From Bacteroidales bacterium (lineage in GTDB: Bacteria; Bacteroidota; Bacteroidia; Bacteroidales; P3): 64,000 bases of DNA. The stretch spans positions 17,379 through 81,378 of the forward strand of contig JAGCVD010000021.1 of NCBI GenBank assembly GCA_017962545.1. The letters are read 5' to 3'. The notes under the pieces are model-generated. The model was not told where the DNA came from, did not search any database, and saw nothing but the letters and a program-made list of their open reading frames with translations. Position numbers and translations under genes: made by a program. Positions 58,564-64,000 of this stretch are shown here, in pieces (the stretch's first letter is position 1; every line of letters begins with the position of its first letter).

Positions 58564-59568
58564 ATGAAACGTAGTGTAACCATCATGTTTGCAGCATTGT
58601 TGCTGCTCACGGCGTGCCACTCGCGCCAGACCGAGGCCATTATGAAGAAGTCGTCGTCGGGCAAGACCTGCGAGGTACTGCTTGCCGCCGACAAGAATGT
58701 TTACTATGGTGATATCAAGGAGCTTATCGATTCTATTTTGAGGGAGCCGCTACCTGGCTTGCCACAGTCGCAGCCTCGTTTTGATGTGGTGAACATTCCT
58801 GTCAGTTCGCTGCACAATACGCAGATGTTCCAGATGCACCGCAATATCATCCTATGCGATGTGAATCCGGAGAATCCCAATAAGGTGTATATCAGCCACG
58901 ACAAGTGGGCCTCACCGCAGACAATGGTTGACATCGCCGCCACTAGCGACAGTGCCCTGAGAAGTTTGTTGCGCCGCTATGAGAAAGTCATCAAGTCGGA
59001 GATATATAAGGATGAGCATCAGCGCATTATCAATGCTTTCTATAACACCCGCAACGTGGAGTTGATGCAGAGGGTGAACGATAAGTTTGGCTTCAAGATG
59101 ACCTTCAGCGAGGAATTCCGTTGGGCGCAGACCGCCACGGACGACCCCGATTTCGCTTGGATACATAAAGAGACTAAAGACTTCAGTCTGGGTGTGTTGA
59201 TTCATACCATGCCCTATCGCAACGAGAGTCAGTTTGCTGCCGACAAGATACTCAACCGTCTCGACACGATGATGCGTCGCAATGTGCCGGGACCTGCTGA
59301 AGGCAGCTATATGGGTACTGAGCGGAGGCTGGACATTGAACATAACAAGGTTGACTATCAGGGAAGTAAATATTGCATTGAGACACGCGGTCTTTGGCGC
59401 ACCTTTGGCGATTTCATGGGCGGTCCCTTCGTAACCTACACGCTGCTGTCGCCCGACGGCACACAGATTGTCGAGGTGACGGGCTACGTCTATTGCCCCC
59501 GTTTCGACAAACGCGACTACCTGATGCAGGTGGAGGGTATTTGTAATTCAATACGTTGGGACGAGTGA
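58564..59568 (+). CDS. DUF4837 family lipoprotein
   Basis: 334 residues from ATG 58564 (MKRSVTIMFAALLLLTAC). Features of DUF4837: SSSGKTCEVLLAADKNVYYGD, REPLPGLPQSQPRFDVVNIP, DKWASPQTMVDIAA, GLWRTFGDFMGGPFVTYTL. The family is restricted to Bacteroidota and of unknown function; it is an envelope lipoprotein. The next gene starts on its stop (GTGA). Confidence 0.9.
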   Translation: MKRSVTIMFAALLLLTACHSRQTEAIMKKSSSGKTCEVLLAADKNVYYGDIKELIDSILREPLPGLPQSQPRFDVVNIPVSSLHNTQMFQMHRNIILCDVNPENPNKVYISHDKWASPQTMVDIAATSDSALRSLLRRYEKVIKSEIYKDEHQRIINAFYNTRNVELMQRVNDKFGFKMTFSEEFRWAQTATDDPDFAWIHKETKDFSLGVLIHTMPYRNESQFAADKILNRLDTMMRRNVPGPAEGSYMGTERRLDIEHNKVDYQGSKYCIETRGLWRTFGDFMGGPFVTYTLLSPDGTQIVEVTGYVYCPRFDKRDYLMQVEGICNSIRWDE

Positions 59569-60410
59569 AGAGAGGGTTTGCCATAGTATTGCTGCTGTTG
59601 CTGCCGCTGACAGGCGTGGCACAACGCGACGACCTCCTTAGCCGCAGCGAGATGGTGCTGTCGGCTGGCGGGATGAACTACTTGGGAGACCTGAACGACC
59701 AGAGCGTCTTCGGTGAACTTCATGTGGCGGGTGGTGCAGGGGTGCGCTGTCGCCTCGACAACCGCTGGTCGGTGCGCTTCGGCGGGGTCGTGGGTGCCAT
59801 ATCGGCGTTGGAAGACTGCATCGAGCAGCGCAACCTGACTTTCCGTTCCCGCCTCTATGAAGGCTCGCTGGTGGCGGAGTTCAACTTTCGCCCCTATGGT
59901 CCCGGAGCCACAGAGAGCCTCTGGACACCATATATCTTCGGCGGCATGGCAGTGTTCCATTTCAGTCCCGAGACACAATACACAGCTCCCGACGGCACCA
60001 CGTCGTGGATGGCGCTACAGCCGCTATGCACCGAGGGTCAGGGAACCACGGCCTATCCTGACCGTCGTCCTTATCCGTTAACACAGCTCGCCATGCCTTT
60101 CGGCGTGGGTGTGCGCTGTCGGCTGAACAAGAACTTCTCTCTGTCGGCAGAATACGGTTTCCGCAAGACCTGGACCGACTATCTTGACGACGTGAGCACC
60201 ACTTATGTGGGCTCCGACCTGTTGATGGCTGAGGTGGAGAACGGCACGGTGGCGGCGGCATTGGCCGACCGCAGCAGTACGCCTAACGCCGTGGGTATCA
60301 AGCGTGGCGACGACTCGCTGGACGATTGGTACAGTTACTTCAACGTCTCGCTGGGCATGAACCTCAATATGCTCTTCGGATGGATGCGCTCGAAGCGCTG
60401 CAGGAACTAG
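59565..60410 (+). CDS. DUF6089-like outer-membrane barrel protein
   Basis: 281 residues, starting at GTG 59565 coupled to the DUF4837 stop. A signal peptide (FAIVLLLLLPLTGVA) and beta-strand repeats (MVLSAGGMNYLGDLND, WTPYIFGGMAVFHFSP, PFGVGVRCRLNKNFSLSAEYGFR) fit the Bacteroidota DUF6089-type proteins related to peptidoglycan-linked barrels. The family call is tentative, the outer-membrane location likely. Confidence 0.72.
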   Translation: MKRGFAIVLLLLLPLTGVAQRDDLLSRSEMVLSAGGMNYLGDLNDQSVFGELHVAGGAGVRCRLDNRWSVRFGGVVGAISALEDCIEQRNLTFRSRLYEGSLVAEFNFRPYGPGATESLWTPYIFGGMAVFHFSPETQYTAPDGTTSWMALQPLCTEGQGTTAYPDRRPYPLTQLAMPFGVGVRCRLNKNFSLSAEYGFRKTWTDYLDDVSTTYVGSDLLMAEVENGTVAAALADRSSTPNAVGIKRGDDSLDDWYSYFNVSLGMNLNMLFGWMRSKRCRN

Positions 60411-60423
60411 AAATACATCGCTT

Positions 60424-60816
60424 ATGTACAGCAGAGAGTATGCACCTGAAAGAATTACCGAACTGAAGGACAACGAGATAGTTGTCTTTGGAAGCAATCT
60501 GGCGGGGTCGCACGGCGGCGGAGCCGCGTGGTTGGCCTATGAGCGCTTCGGCGCAGTGTGGGGTCAGGGCGTCGGCCTGCAGGGTCGCAGCTACGGCATC
60601 CCCACTATGCAGGGCGGCGTGGAGACGATACGGCCGTACGTGGACGAGTTCATCGCCTTCGCCAAAGAACACCAAGAATACAAGTTCCTCGTCACCCGCA
60701 TCGGTTGCGGCATCGCGGGCTTCACCACCCACGAGATGGCGCCGCTGTTCGCCAAAGCCATCGACCTCGACAACGTCCTCCTGCCCAAGGCCTTCGTGGA
60801 TATCATCCAGAAATAA
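60424..60816 (+). CDS. Macro-domain-like hypothetical protein (phage-related family)
   Basis: 130 residues: VVFGSNLAGSHGGGAAWLAYERFGA and GQGVGLQGRSYGIPTM, TRIGCGIAGFTTHEMAPLF. This resembles a family of small macro-like nucleotide-binding proteins widespread in phages and bacteria (A1S_2505-type). Possibly ADP-ribose or related ligand binding; no catalysis shown. It lies 13 bp after the barrel gene. Confidence 0.8.
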   Translation: MYSREYAPERITELKDNEIVVFGSNLAGSHGGGAAWLAYERFGAVWGQGVGLQGRSYGIPTMQGGVETIRPYVDEFIAFAKEHQEYKFLVTRIGCGIAGFTTHEMAPLFAKAIDLDNVLLPKAFVDIIQK

Positions 60817-60822
60817 CATGGT

Positions 60823-61308
60823 ATGGCAGACAAGAGTATTAAGAAGACCAATGCAGCGCGGCTGCTCGACCAGCTAAAGATACAGTACGAGCTCATTCCC
60901 TACGAGGTGGACGAGGAACATCTGGGTGCCGAACATACCGCCGAGGTGCTGGGAGAACCTATTGAGCGTATCTTCAAGACGCTGGTGCTGCGTGGCGACA
61001 AGACAGGATTGTTCGTCTGCGTCATCCCTGGCGCCGAGGTGGTAGACCTCAAGAAGGCCGCCAAGGTGACGGGCAACAAGAAGGTGGAGATGATTCACGT
61101 CAAGGAGCTGCTGCCGCTAACGGGCTACATCCGTGGCGGCTGCTCGCCCATCGGCATGAAGAAGCCATTGCCCACCTGGTTACACCAGACGCTCACCGAC
61201 TACGACACCGTCTTTTGCAGCGCAGGACAGCGCGGCCTGCAGTTCCGTCTCGCGCCACAAGACTTATTGCGTGCTGTCAAGGGCACCCTCGCCGACCTTA
61301 TCGTCTGA
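60823..61308 (+). CDS. ybaK: YbaK/EbsC Cys-tRNA(Pro) deacylase
   Basis: 161 residues: KSIKKTNAARLLDQLKIQYEL, TLVLRGDKTGLFVCVIPG, LKKAAKVTGNKKVEMI and GGCSPIGMKKPLPTWL. It hydrolyses Cys-tRNA(Pro) made in error by ProRS. 6 bp after the macro-like gene. Confidence 0.93.
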   Translation: MADKSIKKTNAARLLDQLKIQYELIPYEVDEEHLGAEHTAEVLGEPIERIFKTLVLRGDKTGLFVCVIPGAEVVDLKKAAKVTGNKKVEMIHVKELLPLTGYIRGGCSPIGMKKPLPTWLHQTLTDYDTVFCSAGQRGLQFRLAPQDLLRAVKGTLADLIV

Positions 61309-61310
61309 AT

Positions 61311-61916
61311 ATGGTAGAGATAGAATATCATCCACTACAGCCTTTCTTGCCACCTAACGCCCGGTTGCTGATTCTCGGTAGCTTCCCGCCGCCGAAGCGT
61401 CGCTGGAGTTTCAATTTTTTTTATCCCAATCGTTCCAATCAAATGTGGAATATCTTTGGTCTCGTCTTTTGTGGCGATGCCGAACGGCTGGTGGATGCAG
61501 CGCATAAGACATTCTTTTTAGAGGACATTCAATCCTTGCTCGAAGAGCATGGTATCGCCATCTACGATACCGCCAGTGCTGTTCGCCGATTGAGCGGTAA
61601 CGCTTCCGACAAAGATCTTCAAATCGTCGAGAAGACGGATATCCCAGCGTTGTTGGCACAGATACCCCTCTGCCACGATATCGTCTGCACCGGTCAGAAG
61701 AGTTTTTCTGTGCTTACCGACGACTATGGTGTCCCTGTGCCACAGATGGGCACCTACCATGAGTTTACTATTGCCAGCAGGAAGATGCGCCTCTGGCGCA
61801 TGCCTTCTTCCTCACGTGCCTATCCCATGTCTCTTGCCAAAAAGGCAGAATACTACCGCCACATGATGCAAGCAATAGGGATTGGGTGTGTGCTGGAATC
61901 GAGCGACAATTCTTAA
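61311..61916 (+). CDS. Uracil-DNA glycosylase-like protein
   Basis: 201 residues from ATG 61311 (MVEIEYHPLQPFLPPNARLL). UDG-superfamily features of the Bacteroidota clade: LLILGSFPPPKRRWSFNFFYPNRSNQMWNIFGL, the DTASAVRRLSGNASD region and the C-terminal PSSSRAYPMSLAKK. The exact repair specificity is unknown. Its stop overlaps the CobW-fragment pseudogene by 4 bp. Confidence 0.85.
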   Translation: MVEIEYHPLQPFLPPNARLLILGSFPPPKRRWSFNFFYPNRSNQMWNIFGLVFCGDAERLVDAAHKTFFLEDIQSLLEEHGIAIYDTASAVRRLSGNASDKDLQIVEKTDIPALLAQIPLCHDIVCTGQKSFSVLTDDYGVPVPQMGTYHEFTIASRKMRLWRMPSSSRAYPMSLAKKAEYYRHMMQAIGIGCVLESSDNS

Positions 61917-62018
61917 TATGTCTTCGACAGGCATTCGTCGAGGGCGTCGGTGATGGCATCGCGGTCGAGATGCTGGCCGATGAATACGAGCTTCTGCATG
62001 CGGTCGCCGTAGGTGTCG
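61913..62018 (-). pseudogene. 3' fragment of a CobW-type GTPase gene
   Basis: On the minus strand it encodes DDTYGDRMQKLVFIGQHLDR and the remainder of the last 34-35 codons up to a stop, the same C terminus as the CobW gene at 63268 (about 91% nucleotide identity over 106 bp). No upstream part exists. It looks like a duplicated end left by an insertion or a deletion. Confidence 0.85.
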
Positions 62019-62296
62019 TCCACTTTCTTTGGTTTTATCCGTCAAGTTATACTACAAAGTCATCTAATACTGGCTTATTTCATGTTTTTTTCTTTTATCT
62101 ACATATTATTTTTGTTGTTTTTTTATTCAAACGCTGAAAAAATATCATATTGATAATTAGTTTTATATAAAATATATTTCACTAATATTTGGTTTATATT
62201 ATAAACTTGTTTATCTTTGCATCGTAAATTTGAGACAAAAAGTGCACTTGGTATCAAAAAAGACAGCAACATTAAAACCGTAAAAATGTAACAACA
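62019..62296. other. AT-rich spacer before the membrane protein/regulator cassette
   Basis: 278 bp, markedly AT-rich, with a promoter at 62188-62219 and no other signal that I recognise. Confidence 0.6.
62188..62219 (+). promoter_or_regulatory. Promoter of the membrane-protein/regulator pair
   Basis: TTTG at 62188-62191 and TATCTTTG at 62212-62219, 20 bp apart, followed by CA. Confidence 0.8.
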
Positions 62297-62977
62297 ATGG
62301 AAGAAAATGCAAATCTCACTGTAGAACGCAGTTTGGAAATTATCACTGAACAAATAGAGCGCAGCCGGAATGTCGTAGCAAAGGACACTGGGCAATTGCT
62401 CTACATGTCGGGGCTCGCCGCTATGGGAACAGCCCTCTTGGTAGCCCTCGTCAATTGCTTGTCAGCCTTTCCTTTGGGAGGGCTGCTATGGCTTCTACTC
62501 CCCATCATCATTTGGTGGATTATGCGCATCCACGACAGAAAGCAGGTGCAGGTGCCAGTTTCACTAGTAGGCACACTTGTACGCAAGACCTGGTTGACTT
62601 TCGGCAGTATCGTTATCGGTTTCTACCTCTTTGCACTTATTTGGAATTACCTAATCTTGAGATTATTTGACAATCTTGCCACTGCAGCCTCTGCAATGGT
62701 GACAATCACGCCTGTCATCATTCTACTGATGGGTATGGCGGTGGCCATTACCGGACATATTTTGAAAAGACGTTGGCTGGTGCTGTTCGGTATCATCGGC
62801 GGCCTGCTGGTGGCCTTTTGTGATTATTCGGGAGTCATCAGAGCAATGGTTGTCAGTGGTGCATCGGTCAAGGCAATAATTGTTTTTAATTTAATCGAGC
62901 CTTGTTTGTATGTATTTCTCTTCTCACTCATTGGCCTTGTGATTCCTGGCTTGATGCTTAAAAAGCAGAACCCATGA
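62297..62977 (+). CDS. Six-helix membrane protein
   Basis: 226 residues: a charged N terminus (MEENANLTVERSLEIITEQIERSRN), then about six membrane helices (near 35-56, 58-75, 99-120, 131-150, 155-172, 200-222). Not a recognised transporter family. It overlaps the next gene by 4 bp, so a transcription regulator is co-produced. Such pairs of a membrane protein and a winged-helix regulator occur in Bacteroidota. Confidence 0.75.
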   Translation: MEENANLTVERSLEIITEQIERSRNVVAKDTGQLLYMSGLAAMGTALLVALVNCLSAFPLGGLLWLLLPIIIWWIMRIHDRKQVQVPVSLVGTLVRKTWLTFGSIVIGFYLFALIWNYLILRLFDNLATAASAMVTITPVIILLMGMAVAITGHILKRRWLVLFGIIGGLLVAFCDYSGVIRAMVVSGASVKAIIVFNLIEPCLYVFLFSLIGLVIPGLMLKKQNP

Positions 62978-63267
62978 TGTTCCCTGCATTAGACCCATTG
63001 CTACATTCCGAGTTGCGACTTGCCGTCGTCTCCTTGCTCATGAGTGTCGACGAAGCCGACTTCACCTACATTAAGGAACAGACAGGTGCCACCTCGGGCA
63101 ACCTCAGTGTGCAGATTGACAAACTCACAGCCGCAGGCTATATCACGGTTGAAAAGGGCTTCAAAGGCAAGATGCCCCGCACTACCTGTCGCATCACACC
63201 CTCGGGTATGGAGGCCTTCAAAGGCTATGTCAAAGCTCTAAAAAAGTATATCGCTGTCGGGAAATAA
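62974..63267 (+). CDS. Winged-helix transcriptional regulator
   Basis: 97 residues: LLHSELRLAVVSLLMSVDEADFTYIKEQTGATSGNLSVQIDKLTAAGYI, the winged-helix core of the HTH_34/ArsR-like type, then a wing (KGFKGKMPRTTCRITPSG) and a short C-terminal helix. It is likely to repress its own operon. Stop lies next to the CobW stop at 63268. Confidence 0.88.
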   Translation: MMFPALDPLLHSELRLAVVSLLMSVDEADFTYIKEQTGATSGNLSVQIDKLTAAGYITVEKGFKGKMPRTTCRITPSGMEAFKGYVKALKKYIAVGK

Positions 63268-64000
63268 TCAATAGGTTTTCGACAGGCACTCGTCAAGGGC
63301 GGCAGTTATGGCCTCGCGGTCGAGATGCTGGCCGATGAAGACGAGCTTCTGCATGCGGTCGCCGTAGGTGTCGTCCCAGTCGCGCTGCAGGTCGGGGTTG
63401 CGCCGCATGAAGTCGAGCAACTCGTCGTCGGGCATGGCGGCGTACCACTGGCCGGCGTCTTTCAGCGACACCTGCGAGCCGGCCTGCTCGAAGAGGTAGC
63501 ATGTGTCGGGCTCCGAGAGAAACCAACATATTCCCTTGGCACGGATGATATTGTTCGGCCAATGACGGGCAACGAACTCATCGAAACGCCCGATGTTCAT
63601 CGGCTCGCGGCGGTAGTAGACAAAGGTGCCGATGCCGTATTCCTCTGTCTCGCCCTCGTCGTGGTCATGATGATGATGGTGCTCATGGTGATGGTGCTCC
63701 TCATGGCCGTCTTCGTCATCATCGTCCTCCTCATGGTGCCCCTCAATCTCATTTATCCATGCCGCCGAGGTCGCCACCTTGTCGAAGTCGAACATGCCGG
63801 TGTAGAGTATCTTGCGGAAGTCGATGTCGCAGTAGTCGCACTCGATGATTTCGGCCTTGGGCTGGATGGCGCGGATAATCTCGCGGATGCGGCCCAGCTC
63901 GTCGGGCGTCACCATCGAGGCCTTGTTGAGCAGGATGATGTTGCAGAACTCAATCTGCTGGATGACGAGGTTCTCGATGTCGTCCTCGGCCAATCCCGGA
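63268..64000 (-). CDS. CobW/COG0523 GTPase metallochaperone with His-rich loop, N terminus cut by window edge
   Basis: About 244 visible residues, N-terminal GTPase motifs outside the window; the frame is open to the right edge. The visible end of the G domain carries IILLNKASMV (NKxD-type motif) and EIIECDYCDIDF. A loop of about 40 residues is extremely rich in His, Asp and Glu (HHHEHHHHHDHDEGE), a probable zinc-binding reservoir. The C-terminal domain ends GDRMQKLVFIGQHLDRE and DECLSKTY. COG0523 proteins insert zinc or cobalt into targets. A copy of its last 35 codons is at 61913-62018. Confidence 0.9.
   Translation of the reverse strand, partial: PGLAEDDIENLVIQQIEFCNIILLNKASMVTPDELGRIREIIRAIQPKAEIIECDYCDIDFRKILYTGMFDFDKVATSAAWINEIEGHHEEDDDDEDGHEEHHHHEHHHHHDHDEGETEEYGIGTFVYYRREPMNIGRFDEFVARHWPNNIIRAKGICWFLSEPDTCYLFEQAGSQVSLKDAGQWYAAMPDDELLDFMRRNPDLQRDWDDTYGDRMQKLVFIGQHLDREAITAALDECLSKTY

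Noticed and set aside
1-64000. CRISPR array, prophage or ICE core genes
   Set aside because: No regularly spaced direct repeats with unique spacers, no cas genes, no relaxase, capsid or terminase. The only tyrosine recombinase is the housekeeping Xer type.

Overview
The window comes from a Bacteroidota genome, most likely order Bacteroidales. The recurring promoter -7 box TAnnTTTG, usually followed by CA and often preceded by TTTG about 20 bp upstream, is the Bacteroidota sigma-ABfr type. Many families are Bacteroidota-typical: DUF4837, DUF5606, DUF3467, WbqC, bifunctional RibBA, fused RelA/SpoT, OmpA-like proteins with long leaders. Core genes look GC-rich and a few accessory stretches AT-rich. 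Genus cannot be fixed by eye. I found no rRNA, tRNA, CRISPR array or recognisable transposase. All residue positions and repeat coordinates were counted by hand.

Layout. 1-10.3 kb: rsmA (cut by the left edge), a divergent MntP-like membrane protein, WbqC, cytidine deaminase, a PpiD-like foldase, a degenerate LytM protein, dxr, rseP and an LptF/G permease. 10.4-16.9 kb: pyrK, pyrD, a BadF-type sugar kinase, DUF5606, a lipoprotein and metG. 17-20.7 kb: a HigBA toxin-antitoxin pair with a palindromic operator, an 855-bp spacer, a Ser-rich secreted protein and a DUF2807 lipoprotein. 20.7-26.8 kb: aspartate aminotransferase, a four-helix-bundle protein, GtrA, an exported protein, an orphan lysine-fermentation pair (atoD-kal), a Xer recombinase, hpf and ssb. 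26.9-34.4 kb: mutY, rpmB, rpsU, a beta-barrel protein, a VanX-like dipeptidase, a POT transporter, tsaC, a PPTase and efp. 34.4-54.3 kb: an M28 peptidase, pgi, two OmpA proteins, a GT4-purN unit, acpP-fabF-rnc, a phosphosugar mutase, recR, a GH3 enzyme, recA, relA/spoT, mazG and ribBA. 54.3-57.1 kb: an accessory cassette with an EcoRI-family adenine methyltransferase and a DUF262-HNH protein behind a strongly structured 300-nt leader. 57.5-64 kb: an epimerase, DUF4837, an outer-membrane protein, a macro-like protein, YbaK, a UDG-like protein, a two-gene cassette flanked by a duplicated 3' end of a CobW-type gene, and that CobW gene (cut by the right edge).

The most unusual signal is not a gene. 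Short tandem repeats with a 7-bp unit (sometimes 8 or 9 bp) occur in spacers and also in frame inside housekeeping genes (pyrK, the BadF kinase, tsaC, mutY, mazG, probably the gtrA tail). The same heptamer, CTCCGAN, is in pyrK, the kinase, tsaC (opposite strand) and the spacer next to gtrA. In spacers such arrays are often followed by an inverted array, giving a long hairpin just before a start codon. A 64-bp hairpin element occurs twice around pyrD at 94% identity, a 28-bp REP-like palindrome twice near 22.8 and 24.75 kb, and 11-bp arrays in three large spacers. Together these suggest active dispersal of short repeats that tolerates insertion into essential genes.

The best candidate for an undescribed defence system is the methyltransferase/DUF262-HNH pair with its leader RNA. 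Other points worth checking are the LytM protein lacking both catalytic histidines, the MntP-like protein with Asn at both key Asp positions, atoD-kal without atoA, and promoters that nearly touch the start codons of higB, xerC and tsaC.
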